This document shows positions 8,600 through 17,624 of a stretch of DNA of 64,000 bases, piece by piece (positions within the stretch are counted from its first letter, which is position 1; every line of letters begins with the position of its first letter). The stretch is from NCBI RefSeq assembly GCF_001882345.1, contig NZ_MINL01000001.1, positions 1,573,705 through 1,637,704 of the forward strand, in the 5' to 3' direction. The notes under the pieces are model-generated. The model searched no databases, had not been told where the DNA came from, and was given only the letters and a program-made list of their open reading frames with translations. The stretch comes from Halomonas sp. QHL1. Lineage in GTDB: Bacteria; Pseudomonadota; Gammaproteobacteria; Pseudomonadales; Halomonadaceae. The position numbers and the translations under genes are program-made.

Positions 8600-9166
8600 A
8601 TGTTTAACAAAGCCAAGAATTCCCCACCTGAAAACAAGGCTGCGACGCTAATACCCTCAGATTCACGTTCTTCTGCCAAGCAAGGCACGCCAACCAGCAG
8701 TGCGCGGCCAAGCCTTTCCGTTATCGGGGGGCATACACAAGTGGAGGGAGACATTAATAGCGATGAAGATTTGACGGTAGAGGGACGCGTAAGCGGCATT
8801 ATCACCTGTAAACAGCACACAGTTACCCTGGGTGCCAGTGGCTATATCAATGGCGATGTATTTGCCCATACGCTGCATATATCCGGTGAAGTAACAGGCA
8901 ACTTGGTGGCACTTCACCGTGCGACGATTCACAAAGGTGCCCAGGTCTCCGGCACCATAGTCGCCCCCTGTCTGGTACTGGAAGATGGCAGCGTTTTCCA
9001 CGGCAGTATCGATATGAATCCTGACAACGAAGTGCTAAAAAACGCCTTTAACGATGCTACCGGCAGCGCGACAAAAACCTCGCCAAAAACAACCGTCGAT
9101 AAACGTGCAACCGCAAGTGCGAACGCCGCAGAGCACGACACGACAAAAGCAAAAGCTAACGATTAA
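8600..9166 (+). CDS. Cytosolic bactofilin
   Basis: 188 aa from the ATG at 8600, which has AGGAG 7 nt upstream; the longer frame from 8555 has no comparable site. A disordered Ser/Pro/Lys-rich head precedes the beta-helix domain (about residues 40-145), recognised by LSVIGGHTQVEGDINSDEDL, VEGRVSGIITCKQ and HISGEVTGNLVA repeats. A Thr/Lys/Ala-rich low-complexity tail closes the protein. No membrane helix is present, in contrast to the divergently encoded partner, so the two may co-assemble with one acting as the anchor (inference). Convergent with moeB, 16 bp apart. Confidence 0.88.
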   Translation: MFNKAKNSPPENKAATLIPSDSRSSAKQGTPTSSARPSLSVIGGHTQVEGDINSDEDLTVEGRVSGIITCKQHTVTLGASGYINGDVFAHTLHISGEVTGNLVALHRATIHKGAQVSGTIVAPCLVLEDGSVFHGSIDMNPDNEVLKNAFNDATGSATKTSPKTTVDKRATASANAAEHDTTKAKAND

Positions 9167-9182
9167 GACGCTATCAGCAGCA

Positions 9183-9938
9183 TCAGCGGCGCTGGGCACA
9201 CACTGGACAAGCGGGGTCGCGGGGTACTTGAAAGTGCCTCCATTGGCCGCTTAAGCCATCAAAGGTGGAGAGCCCCTGATGAGCAGAACCTGCGCCACTA
9301 AGCAGCTTAAAGGCTTCTACCGCCTGAAAGCAGCCGATTAAGCCCACCAGTGGCGCCATAACGCCACTTTCTGCGCAGCTTAGTGCTTCGTCGCCGCTGT
9401 CATCGGGCGGATAGAGGCAGGCGTAGCAGGGGCAAGTTACGTCGCGGGGATCAAATACCGCCAGTTGACCTGAAAAGCGAATAGCCGCTCCCGATATCAG
9501 CGGCACCCCGGCCTTTTGAGAGGCGGCATTCACCGCATAGCGACTTGAGAAACGATCGGTACAGTCGAGCACCACATCCGCCGAAGCGACTAAGCGCTCA
9601 AGCGGTTCGCCCGCCACATGCTCATCTAATGCAATCACGTGGCAGTGCGGGTTGAGTGCCTGCATGCTGGCCTGGGCAGAGTGCGCTTTATTCAAACCAA
9701 TACTGGCGTGCTGGTGGGCAATTTGGCGCTGGAGATTGGAGAGCTCGACATGATCGGCATCGGCAATCGTGATGCGCCCTACCCCCGCGGCAGCTAAATA
9801 GAGCGCTGCCGGTGAGCCCAAGCCGCCGGCACCAATAATCACTGCATGGGCAGATTGCAGGCGTTCCTGGCCTTCAATATCCACCTCGGGCAGCATAATC
9901 TGGCGGCTATAGCGCAGCAGCGCCTGGTCATCCATCAT
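9183..9938 (-). CDS. moeB: Molybdopterin-synthase adenylyltransferase
   Basis: 251 aa from the ATG at 9938; a TTG at 9956 is possible but overlaps the preceding gene. E1-like enzyme that adenylates the C-terminal glycine of MoaD (or ThiS). Seen: LLRYSRQIMLPE at the N-terminus, the GAGGLGSPAALYLAAAGVG nucleotide-binding loop, DHVELSNLQRQ, the SADVVLDCTDRFSSRY segment, and paired zinc cysteines CPCYAC and CPVC. There is no fused rhodanese domain. It is the last gene of the hemA-prfA-prmC-lrp-moeB operon, the same association as in Pseudomonas apart from the inserted lrp. ThiF cannot be fully excluded. Confidence 0.87.
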   Translation of the reverse strand: MMDDQALLRYSRQIMLPEVDIEGQERLQSAHAVIIGAGGLGSPAALYLAAAGVGRITIADADHVELSNLQRQIAHQHASIGLNKAHSAQASMQALNPHCHVIALDEHVAGEPLERLVASADVVLDCTDRFSSRYAVNAASQKAGVPLISGAAIRFSGQLAVFDPRDVTCPCYACLYPPDDSGDEALSCAESGVMAPLVGLIGCFQAVEAFKLLSGAGSAHQGLSTFDGLSGQWRHFQVPRDPACPVCAQRR

Positions 9939-9942
9939 CGGC

Positions 9943-10443
9943 TTACTTATCCTCAAATTCCTCGAAGGCGGGGACGTGTAAATTGAAGCTCTCTTTTACC
10001 TCTTCCATCACCACGTAGCTTTTCGATTCTTTCACGCCCGGCAGCGTTAACACCACATCGCCCAATAGTTGACGGTAAGCCGCCATTTCGGGAATGCGGC
10101 ACTTCAAGATGTAGTCGAACTGTCCCGAGACGAGGTGGCACTCCTGAATCTGCGGCAGCTTTTCGACGGCACGGCGAAACTCGTCAAAGACCGCTGGAGA
10201 CTGCGTTTCTAAGCTGATCTCGACAAAGACTAATAAATTGGCTTTCAAAGCCCGCGGATCAAGGATGGCTTGGTAACCACGAATAATACCCGCTTTCTCC
10301 AAACGCTTAACGCGCTCAAGACAAGGGGTTGTGGATAAGCCCACTTCCGAGGCTAAATCGACGTAAGAAATACGTGCATTTTCCTGCAAGCAGCGCAGGA
10401 TTTTAAGGTCGATACGGTCCAGCGTTCTATTTTTTGGTTTCAT
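9943..10443 (-). CDS. lrp: Leucine-responsive regulatory protein Lrp
   Basis: 166 aa from the ATG at 10443 (an in-frame TTG at 10455 gives four more residues). N-terminal winged helix (LDRIDLKILRCLQENARISYVDLA, helix-turn-helix with GLSTTPCLERVKRLEKAGII) and a C-terminal RAM/AsnC ligand-binding domain with LVFVEISLET, IQECHLVSGQFDYILK and YVVMEEVKES. These blocks match E. coli Lrp closely enough to call the true orthologue rather than a generic AsnC protein. It starts 33 bp after the prmC stop and its stop lies 4 bp before the moeB ATG, so it is probably read as part of the hemA operon, an unusual home for this global regulator. Confidence 0.88.
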   Translation of the reverse strand: MKPKNRTLDRIDLKILRCLQENARISYVDLASEVGLSTTPCLERVKRLEKAGIIRGYQAILDPRALKANLLVFVEISLETQSPAVFDEFRRAVEKLPQIQECHLVSGQFDYILKCRIPEMAAYRQLLGDVVLTLPGVKESKSYVVMEEVKESFNLHVPAFEEFEDK

Positions 10444-10476
10444 GGCAGGATCCAATACTGATGAATCAGGCAGTTA

Positions 10477-11325
10477 TTAAAGGTGCCCTAGGGTAACCCG
10501 TTCATGCCCACCCAGGTCACGAACACTTTCAACGTTTTGATAGCCAGCGCAATTAAGTGCCTCACGCACCATTTCGGCCTGTTGATAGCCGTGTTCAAGC
10601 AGCAACCAACCTGACGCCGCTAGATAGCGCTGCGCGGAGTTTACCAAATGCAGCAAATCGGCCATGCCACAGGCGTCAGCGACAAGCGCTGAGCGTGGCT
10701 CAAAACGCACATCGCCTTCGGCTAGATGAGGATCATCGGCGGCGATATAAGGAGGGTTACTGACAATAATATCGAAACACTTACCCGCTTCCGCATAGGC
10801 GTCCAAGGCGGCAAACCAATCGCTTTGTAAAAACGTGGCGTTAGCGATCCCCAACGCTTGCGCGTTACGGGTTGCCAGCTCCACTGCCTCAAAGCGCAGA
10901 TCCACGCCCAGTACTTGCCAGTGGGGCTGCTCGCTGGCAAATGCCAGGGCAATGGCCCCAGTCCCCGTGCCAAGATCGAGCAGTCGGCCTGAGGGCAGCG
11001 CCGCTCGGCCAAGCGCAAGCTCAACCAGGGTTTCGGTATCGGGCCGGGGAATTAACGTATCGGGTGAAGTGGCTAAGCGCAGCCCCCAAAATTCGCGTTC
11101 GCCGGTAAGGTAGGCGACCGGTGTGCCCTGGGCACGTGCAGCAATTAGCGCATCGAAACGGGCGTGCTCCCATAAGGGGCACATTTTATCGCCCCAGGTG
11201 TAGAGCCAGGTGCGATCACGCCCGAGCACGTGGCATAACAGCACTTCAGCGTCGATACGCGGCGAGCTGGAACCCGCCGCCTGCAAGCGTTGGGCAGCCT
11301 GTTTCAACAGCGCATCAAGGGTCAT
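10477..11325 (-). CDS. prmC: Peptide chain release factor N5-glutamine methyltransferase
   Basis: 282 aa. Methylates the glutamine of the GGQ motif in release factors RF1 and RF2 using SAM. Seen: an N-terminal helical substrate-binding domain, LIPRPDTETLVE, motif I LLDLGTGTGAIALAFA (about 115-130) and the catalytic NPPY at residues 190-193 (VSNPPYIAADDP). The start ATG overlaps the stop codon of prfA by one base (TAATG), giving direct translational coupling with its substrate gene. This prfA-prmC pairing is the standard one in gammaproteobacteria. Confidence 0.95.
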   Translation of the reverse strand: MTLDALLKQAAQRLQAAGSSSPRIDAEVLLCHVLGRDRTWLYTWGDKMCPLWEHARFDALIAARAQGTPVAYLTGEREFWGLRLATSPDTLIPRPDTETLVELALGRAALPSGRLLDLGTGTGAIALAFASEQPHWQVLGVDLRFEAVELATRNAQALGIANATFLQSDWFAALDAYAEAGKCFDIIVSNPPYIAADDPHLAEGDVRFEPRSALVADACGMADLLHLVNSAQRYLAASGWLLLEHGYQQAEMVREALNCAGYQNVESVRDLGGHERVTLGHL

Positions 11326-12413
11326 TAGACGTCCTGAAGGGCTGAGAGCTGTTCCGCTTGATACTCGTGAATCAGCGGGCTAATCACGTCATCCAGCTGT
11401 TCTCCGCTAACCACTTCGTTGAGTTTATAGAGGGTTAGATTAATGCGGTGATCAGTGATTCTGCCCTGAGGAAAGTTATAGGTGCGGATGCGCTCACTGC
11501 GATCCCCCGAGCCCACTAGCGAACGGCGTGCATCCGCTTGCGTCTGACGCTGGCTATCGACGGCATTACGCTTCAACTTCGCGGCCAGCAGCGACATCGC
11601 CTTGGCACGGTTTTTATGCTGGCTGCGCTCTTCCTGGCACTCCACCACCACGCCGGTAGGCAGGTGCGTAATGCGGATCGCAGAGTCCGTGGTGTTAACG
11701 TGCTGACCACCGGCACCGCTGGAGCGGTAGGTGTCCACGCGCAGATCCGAAGGGTTAATATCGATATCGCCAACGTCATCGACTTCAGGCATCACCGCGA
11801 CGGTGCAAGCAGAGGTGTGAATACGGCCCTGGGATTCGGTCGCGGGGACGCGCTGTACCCGGTGGGCGCCGGATTCAAACTTGAGCTGGGCGTAAACACC
11901 ATCGCCTTTGACACGGGAAATGATCTCTTTGTAGCCGCCCTGCTCGCCGTGACTGGCGCTAACCACCTCGACCCGCCATCCGCGTTTTTCGGCATAGCGT
12001 GAGTACATACGAAACAGGTCGCCAGCAAAAATTGCCGCCTCGTCACCGCCGGTACCGGCACGCACTTCCAGAAACACCCCTCGTCCATCGTCAGGGTCTT
12101 TAGGCACCAGCAGGCGCTTCAGCTCGAGATCCAGCTCGGCTAATCGTTCCCGCCCTTCGCTTAGTTCCATCTCCGCCAACTCGCGCATATCAGCGTCGCT
12201 ATCACGGCTAAGCTGCTCAGCTTCGTGCATATTGGTTTCAATATCACGGTAGCGCTGCCAGGCCGCCACCAGCTCTTCTAACTCGGCATATTCACGTGAG
12301 TAGTCGCGAAAGCGCTGCTGGTTATTGATCACGTCGGGATCCGACAGCAGCATCGACAGCTCTTCAAAGCGTTCGGTAAAGCTGTCTAAGCGTTGGCGCA
12401 GAGTCTCTTTCAT
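11325..12413 (-). CDS. prfA: Peptide chain release factor 1
   Basis: 362 aa, normal length for RF1. Recognises UAA and UAG through the PAT tripeptide, visible at residues 190-192 ([13 protein letters not shown]), and triggers peptide release through GGQ at 235-237 ([16 protein letters not shown]). It overlaps hemA by four bases (ATGA) and prmC by one base, so all three should be translationally coupled. Standard hemA-prfA-prmC order. Nothing unusual in the sequence. Confidence 0.97.
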   Translation of the reverse strand: MKETLRQRLDSFTERFEELSMLLSDPDVINNQQRFRDYSREYAELEELVAAWQRYRDIETNMHEAEQLSRDSDADMRELAEMELSEGRERLAELDLELKRLLVPKDPDDGRGVFLEVRAGTGGDEAAIFAGDLFRMYSRYAEKRGWRVEVVSASHGEQGGYKEIISRVKGDGVYAQLKFESGAHRVQRVPATESQGRIHTSACTVAVMPEVDDVGDIDINPSDLRVDTYRSSGAGGQHVNTTDSAIRITHLPTGVVVECQEERSQHKNRAKAMSLLAAKLKRNAVDSQRQTQADARRSLVGSGDRSERIRTYNFPQGRITDHRINLTLYKLNEVVSGEQLDDVISPLIHEYQAEQLSALQDV

Positions 12414-13723
12414 GCGGGCGTATCATCCTTCTGGCGGTTAACCGTGGGCGCAGGCGTGGTCTCGAATGCTGGTTTTGTGGGCAGCAGCAGGCGCGGGGCG
12501 GCATTCAGCAAGTCGTGGTGCTCTTCAGAGGCCGCATCGCGTATGGCCTGGGTGGGCCGGTGGAGCAAACGGTTGGTCAATTGATGGGCCAAACGCTCAA
12601 TGACCTTAGCGGGATCTTCACCCCGCGCAAGCCGCTCCAGCGCTTGGTCGCGGGAAAGATCGCGCAGCACTTCGCCATGTTGGCGGTAGTCGCGAATCAA
12701 CTCGCCGCCGTTACGAATACGCCGCTCGTGCTGCCAACTCCCCACCCCGTGTTCAATCAACGACTCGGCTTGATCAGCGGCCACCTGGCGGTGACGACGA
12801 TTTTCCTGGATTACCTCTTCCAAGTCGTCCACGGTGTAGAGGAACACATCCGCTAGCTCGCCCACTTCAGGCTCAATATCCCGAGGCACCGCGATATCGA
12901 CCATAAATACCGGCCGATGGCGGCGTTTTTTGAGTGCGCGCTCAACCATACCTTTGCCAAGTATGGGTAGCGGGGAGGCAGTGGAAGAGATCACAATATC
13001 GGCATGTTCAAGGGCGTCAGGAATCTCTTGCAGGGTAATCGCCGTCCCCCCCAAAGGACCTGCCACCAGTTCAGCGCGTTCACGGGTGCGATTGGCGACG
13101 GTAAGCTGGCGAACGCCCGCTTCGTGCAAATGGCGGGCAACTAATTCGATGGTTTCACCGGCGCCGATTAGCAGCGCGCGTGAACGGCTAAAATCATCAA
13201 AAATACGACTGGCCATGCTGACGGCGGCGTAAGCCACTGAAACGGGGTTTTTGCCGATGCCGGTTTCGGTGCGCACCTGTTTGGCCACCGCGAAGGTGTG
13301 CTGAAACAGGCGTTCAAGCTCACCGCCCAGGCCCTTGGATTGGCGCGCCTGCTGATAGGCGTCCTTCAACTGACCCAAAATCTGCGGCTCGCCCAGCACC
13401 ATAGAATCCAGGCCAACCGCTACGCGCATTAAATGGCGCGCCGCATCGTTGTCTAAATAGTGGTAGGCACAGCGCGTCAGCTCGTCGACGCGTAAGTTAT
13501 GAAAGCGTCCGAGCCAATTGAGTACCGCCTGCTCGCCAGCCGCATCCGTGACACAGTAAAGCTCCGTGCGGTTGCAGGTAGAGAGCACCGCCGCTTCACT
13601 GATTTGTGGCAGGTTACGCAATTCAGCCAACGCGGTTTCAAGCTGCGTTGGCGTAAAAGCCACCTGCTCACGCACGGCCACGCTGGCGGTACGATGATTT
13701 ATTCCCAGGGCAAGAAGCGTCAT
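12410..13723 (-). CDS. hemA: Glutamyl-tRNA reductase
   Basis: 437 aa. First committed step of the C5 haem pathway: NADPH-dependent reduction of glutamyl-tRNA to glutamate-1-semialdehyde. The catalytic cysteine is Cys50 in [11 protein letters not shown], followed by [16 protein letters not shown], an NADP-binding Rossmann segment around [17 protein letters not shown], and a C-terminal dimerisation helix bundle. First gene of the minus-strand operon; its promoter must lie in the 340-bp gap shared with the divergent TPR lipoprotein gene. The C-terminal tail beyond about 415 is poorly conserved and Pro/Thr-rich. Confidence 0.96.
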   Translation of the reverse strand: MTLLALGINHRTASVAVREQVAFTPTQLETALAELRNLPQISEAAVLSTCNRTELYCVTDAAGEQAVLNWLGRFHNLRVDELTRCAYHYLDNDAARHLMRVAVGLDSMVLGEPQILGQLKDAYQQARQSKGLGGELERLFQHTFAVAKQVRTETGIGKNPVSVAYAAVSMASRIFDDFSRSRALLIGAGETIELVARHLHEAGVRQLTVANRTRERAELVAGPLGGTAITLQEIPDALEHADIVISSTASPLPILGKGMVERALKKRRHRPVFMVDIAVPRDIEPEVGELADVFLYTVDDLEEVIQENRRHRQVAADQAESLIEHGVGSWQHERRIRNGGELIRDYRQHGEVLRDLSRDQALERLARGEDPAKVIERLAHQLTNRLLHRPTQAIRDAASEEHHDLLNAAPRLLLPTKPAFETTPAPTVNRQKDDTPA

Positions 13724-14067
13724 GCGTTATGCGTCTTCGCTAGTGTGTCGGACTTTTTGTCAACCGCCGTTATGATAAGCGGCCGCACCGTCAATTAGGG
13801 CTTGCTAAAACAAGTCTTTAGCGTGGTTCGAGCGCTGCCTACAAAAACCTGTCATTGGTAGGCATAAAGTTTGCTGACCACTTTTTCAAGGAGGAACATT
13901 CTATCACAGCAGGCTATCATCTGGCCCACACCACTTTGCCGCAGGCAGGCAAGCCGCTATGCTGGGCATTCGGCCACTTGATCGAGAGACGCATGCGACC
14001 TCGCTTTTCATTATCGGGCACTGTATTAATGGGCCCTACCTGTTCAGGCTTCTCATTAGTGAGCTCT
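13724..14067. other. Divergent intergenic region between hemA and the TPR lipoprotein gene
   Basis: 344 bp with no gene I can support. It should hold the promoters for both flanking genes, but no convincing -35/-10 pair was found. An AAGGAGG sequence, a perfect ribosome-binding site, lies at 13888-13894, yet the nearest downstream start candidates are ATT or ATC; see findings. The plus-strand frame is open through this stretch but has no lipoprotein-like start before 14068. Confidence 0.5.
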
Positions 14068-15816
14068 ATGTTACGGCATTCGATACTACTACCCTTGGCC
14101 GCCTCTGCTCTGCTGCTGAGCGGCTGCCAATCTACGCCTAGTTCACAAGATGGCCCCCTCGGCACCTGGGCCGACGATCCGATGCGCAATGCGCCGCCGA
14201 TCACCCGTGGGCTGGATGCCGCTGGACTAAGCACTCTGCTCGGCGCCGAGCTTGCTGGCCAGCGTGGCGACTACCGCTACGCAAGCCAGGGCTACCTTGA
14301 AGCGGCTAAGCGCTATCGAGAGCCAGCACTTGCAGAGCGTGCCACCTTCGCGGCCCGCTTTGGCAATGAGACCTCACTAATAGAGGCTTCCGCACTTCGC
14401 TGGCGAGAGCTTGCCCCCCAGGCAGAAGCACCCAATCGCCTGCTGGCGGCTTTTTCACTCCAGCGCGGCGATTGGCTCGACAGCCTCGAGCAGCGTCTTG
14501 ATATAGTTGAAGCGGGCGGCCACGGCGATGTCACCGCCTTCGCAGAGGTTGCGGTGGCTGAAGAGGCGCCGCTGAAGTTGATTGCCCAGCAGTTGCGTGG
14601 GCATTTAGCCCGCCCAAACGCGGACCAACTGCCCCATCACAGCGATGTGCTGCTGGGCACGGCCTTAATCGAAGCTGCCCTTGGCGACACCGCACCTGCC
14701 CAACGGCGGCTTGATCAAGTCGAGCTACTCGACCCCGAATCCGCTGCGTTATGGCTGGTGAAAGCGCGCTTGGCGCTGGAGGTTGAAGATTACCCAACCG
14801 CCCAGCGCGCGGCCCAGCAGGGTCTCGAGCTCGCGCCTGACGATGTGCGATTTATTCTGTTACTGGCCCAGGCGGAAATTCGTCTTAACAATATTAGTGC
14901 TGCAGAAGTGCAAACCAATGCTCTACTGGAAAGCCATGGCGGCAATGAGGATCTGCGTTTATCGCTAGCCCAACTTTATCTTGAAGAAGGCCACCCCGAA
15001 CCCGCGCAACGCTTGCTGCAGCCGCTGATTGGCCAATCTAACGTGCCGGATTTCGCCTATTACTTACTTGGTGCCATCACGCAAACGCAAGGTGATACTG
15101 ACAATGCGCTGCTTTATTATCGCCAAGTCAGCGAAGGCAATGAATTTTTACCCGCTCGCGCGGCGGCGGCGCAAATGCTGATTGAGGAGGATCGTCTGCT
15201 TGATGCTCGCGCCTTCCTACGAATTGAGCGGATGCGCTTTGATAATTACTTCACCGAACTGGTAATGCTCGAAGTCCAATTGCTGGACGAAATGAATCAG
15301 CCTGCGGATGCTGATGCGCTTCTGGACCGCGAAATAAGCCGTACACCTGATGATGCATCGCTGCTTTATATGCGCGCCATGCGCCGCTGGGAAGCGGGCA
15401 ACATTACGGGTATGGAGCAGGATTTACGCCAGATTCTGCGCACCGACCCAGACAATGCAGAAGCGCTCAATGCACTCGGCTACACGCTAGCCGACCTTAA
15501 CTTGCCAGGGCGTTTGCAAGAGGCGTTTGAGCTGATTGAGCGCGCCTACGAGGCCGACCCTGACAATCCTGCCGTGCTCGACAGCATGGGCTGGGTCTAC
15601 TTCCGCCTTGGCAAACCTGAAGAAGCGCTGCCCTGGCTTGAAAGTGCCTATACTCAGCTGCCTGACCAGGAAGTGGCCGCGCATCTAGCCGAAGTGCTGA
15701 AAGTGCTGGGACGTGATGAAGAAGCACGTCAGTTGATCCAGCAAATCATGCAGCGGACGAACCAGCACCCGGTGATCGACGGACTGCTTGAGCGTTATCC
15801 TGAGCTCAGCCCTTAA
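14068..15816 (+). CDS. Tetratricopeptide-repeat lipoprotein (PA4667-like)
   Basis: 582 aa from the ATG at 14068, chosen because it gives a short lipoprotein signal peptide with a lipobox LLLSGC (lipidated Cys20). The frame stays open 213 bp further upstream without a good start. The mature protein is almost wholly helical with TPR-like units, clearest in the C-terminal half: LLYMRAMRRWEAGNITGMEQDL, AEALNALGYTLADLN, PAVLDSMGWVYFRLGKPEEALPWLE. Its position just before lolB and divergent from hemA is the same as Pseudomonas PA4667. Likely an outer-membrane-attached scaffold; precise role is unknown. Confidence 0.85.
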   Translation: MLRHSILLPLAASALLLSGCQSTPSSQDGPLGTWADDPMRNAPPITRGLDAAGLSTLLGAELAGQRGDYRYASQGYLEAAKRYREPALAERATFAARFGNETSLIEASALRWRELAPQAEAPNRLLAAFSLQRGDWLDSLEQRLDIVEAGGHGDVTAFAEVAVAEEAPLKLIAQQLRGHLARPNADQLPHHSDVLLGTALIEAALGDTAPAQRRLDQVELLDPESAALWLVKARLALEVEDYPTAQRAAQQGLELAPDDVRFILLLAQAEIRLNNISAAEVQTNALLESHGGNEDLRLSLAQLYLEEGHPEPAQRLLQPLIGQSNVPDFAYYLLGAITQTQGDTDNALLYYRQVSEGNEFLPARAAAAQMLIEEDRLLDARAFLRIERMRFDNYFTELVMLEVQLLDEMNQPADADALLDREISRTPDDASLLYMRAMRRWEAGNITGMEQDLRQILRTDPDNAEALNALGYTLADLNLPGRLQEAFELIERAYEADPDNPAVLDSMGWVYFRLGKPEEALPWLESAYTQLPDQEVAAHLAEVLKVLGRDEEARQLIQQIMQRTNQHPVIDGLLERYPELSP

Positions 15817-15926
15817 ATAAGCCCTGAACTTACGTCGCCAGAGGCACCCTAACCCTGCGAACTATCCTTTTAAGCGCACTCATCATGTTACCCTTGCGCC
15901 GCAATCATCTGACATGGAGCCTGTTT

Positions 15927-16574
15927 ATGTTGACACTGACGTCCCCTTCGCCCCGCTGGCCATTAACACGCCACTCTTCGCGCCTCTGGCTTGCCGGTCT
16001 CGCGCTACTCTTGCTCGCCGGGTGTGCCTCCCAGGCCCCCATGGATGAAAGTGGCCGCCAGGCAGGACAGTGGGAACGCCAACAAGCCGACGTAGAGGCT
16101 TTCGATTCCTGGACGCTGGTCGGCAAAGCGGGATTGCGCACCCCAGAAGAGAACGTCAGCGCCAACCTGGATTGGAATCAAACCCCCTACTATTTCCGCA
16201 TGCTGATCAGCGGACCGTTTGGTGGCGGGCGAAATGTACTTGAGGGCCGTGAAGGCCGCTTCTCGCTCTCCAATAGCGATGGGCGCTTCGAAGCAGAAAC
16301 GCCGGAAGCCTTAATGGAAGAGCAGCTTGGCTGGTCACTGCCTGTTAGTGCCATGCCAGACTGGGTGCGTGGCCTACCCGGTGACCATGATAGTTTTCAG
16401 CTAGAAACCGATGAGCTCGGCTTCCCCAGCCACTTGGCACAAGACGGCTGGGAAATTGACTACCGCGACTGGGAGCAGTTTGAAGGTATGTGGCTGCCGC
16501 GCAGGTTAATCATGAACTATGACGATGTACGAATTACGCTGGTCGTCAACCAGTGGCAAGCTAGCGAAGAGTAA
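15927..16574 (+). CDS. lolB: Outer membrane lipoprotein LolB
   Basis: 215 aa from the ATG at 15927, which has GGAG 7 nt upstream; the frame also opens at 15885. The basic, hydrophobic N-terminus ends in LLLAGC, so Cys33 should be lipidated. LolB receives lipoproteins from the periplasmic carrier LolA and inserts them in the outer membrane. Seen: WTLVGKAGLRT, NLDWNQTPYYFRMLISGPFGGG, LSNSDGRFEAETPEALMEEQLGWSLPVS and a WEIDYRDWEQF strand, all typical of the family. It is followed 14 bp later by ispE, as in most gammaproteobacteria. Confidence 0.92.
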   Translation: MLTLTSPSPRWPLTRHSSRLWLAGLALLLLAGCASQAPMDESGRQAGQWERQQADVEAFDSWTLVGKAGLRTPEENVSANLDWNQTPYYFRMLISGPFGGGRNVLEGREGRFSLSNSDGRFEAETPEALMEEQLGWSLPVSAMPDWVRGLPGDHDSFQLETDELGFPSHLAQDGWEIDYRDWEQFEGMWLPRRLIMNYDDVRITLVVNQWQASEE

Positions 16575-16588
16575 AGGTAACCGTTTCA

Positions 16589-17443
16589 ATGAACGCGCCA
16601 TTAACGCTTCCCGCCCCGGCCAAGCTTAACCGCATGCTGCATATAGTGGGCCGTCGTGAAGACGGCTACCACGCACTGCAAACGCTATTTCAGTTTATCG
16701 ACTTGTGCGACCACCTTACGCTGGCCCCCCGTGATGACGGGGAGATTCACTTGACCAGTGAGGTTAGTGGCGTTAGCCACGATGACAATTTGGTGGTACG
16801 CGCTGCACGGCTATTGCAACAGCATAGCGGCTCTGCACTCGGTGCCACGCTTACGATCGAAAAGCAGCTGCCAATGGGAGGCGGTTTAGGGGGCGGCAGC
16901 TCCAACGCGGCCACCGTTTTAGTCGGCCTGAACCACCTCTGGCAGCTCAACCTACCGCTAGTCGAACTAGCATGCCTGGGGCTTCAGCTTGGGGCCGATG
17001 TGCCGGTGTTCGTACATGGTCATAGCGCCTGGGCTGAAGGGGTTGGTGAGCAGCTTACCGCGGTGACACTGGACACCCCTTGGTTCGTGATTATTCACCC
17101 CGGCATAAGCGTGTCTACGCCAGACGTCTTCCAAGACCCGCAATTGACACGTGACAGCCACCCCATTACTATGGCGCGCGCACTGCAGGGGGGAGCGCCA
17201 GGGTGGCGCAATGACTGTGAAGCCGTAGTAAAGGAACGCTATCCGCCCATTGCGGAAGCCCTCCACTGGCTTGCACAGCACGCACCTAGTCGGTTGACCG
17301 GCACGGGGGCTTGTCTGTTTGCTGCTTTCGACACACAGCAATCGGCACAGGCAATCGCGCAATTAGCGGGTCAACGTTGGCCGACATGGGTAGCACGCGG
17401 ACTCAACACCTCTCCCCTACATGATGCTCTGGGCTATTTATAG
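16589..17443 (+). CDS. ispE: 4-diphosphocytidyl-2-C-methyl-D-erythritol kinase
   Basis: 284 aa GHMP-family kinase of the MEP isoprenoid pathway; phosphorylates the 2-hydroxyl of CDP-methylerythritol. The ATP-binding loop PMGGGLGGGSSNAATVL lies near residues 91-107. N-terminal PAKLNRMLHIVGRREDGYHALQTLFQFIDLCD and C-terminal LTGTGACLFAAF (motif 3) are as expected. It probably shares a transcript with lolB, and tRNA-Gln and prs follow, which is the conserved gammaproteobacterial order. Confidence 0.96.
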   Translation: MNAPLTLPAPAKLNRMLHIVGRREDGYHALQTLFQFIDLCDHLTLAPRDDGEIHLTSEVSGVSHDDNLVVRAARLLQQHSGSALGATLTIEKQLPMGGGLGGGSSNAATVLVGLNHLWQLNLPLVELACLGLQLGADVPVFVHGHSAWAEGVGEQLTAVTLDTPWFVIIHPGISVSTPDVFQDPQLTRDSHPITMARALQGGAPGWRNDCEAVVKERYPPIAEALHWLAQHAPSRLTGTGACLFAAFDTQQSAQAIAQLAGQRWPTWVARGLNTSPLHDALGYL

Positions 17444-17493
17444 TCCCGCTCTGGGCAGCAAAAAGCGCCCGGTCAGCGCGTTAGGTTATTGCT

Positions 17494-17568
17494 GGGGTAT
17501 CGCCAAGTGGTAAGGCACCGCTTTTTGGTAGCGGCATTCCCAGGTTCGAATCCTGGTACCCCAGCCAA
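17494..17568 (+). tRNA. tRNA-Gln (UUG)
   Basis: 75 nt including an encoded CCA. Acceptor arms TGGGGTA (17494-17500) and TACCCCA (17558-17564) pair fully, discriminator G, then CCA. The anticodon arm CCGCT-TTTTGGT-AGCGG displays anticodon TTG. T-arm CCAGG-TTCGAAT-CCTGG is regular. It sits between ispE and prs, the same place as in Pseudomonas. Confidence 0.96.
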
Positions 17569-17624
17569 CCCAACAATGGCCTGCGTTTTTCCCCTGATCC
17601 CCAACACTGCAAAGGTGGCTGCGC

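Noticed and set aside
11538..12002. 154-aa plus-strand open frame
   Set aside because: Antisense shadow of prfA with no ribosome-binding site and no recognisable domain.
13855..14067. N-terminal extension of the TPR lipoprotein frame
   Set aside because: The open frame has no standard start with a good site and would bury the lipoprotein signal peptide, which must be N-terminal.
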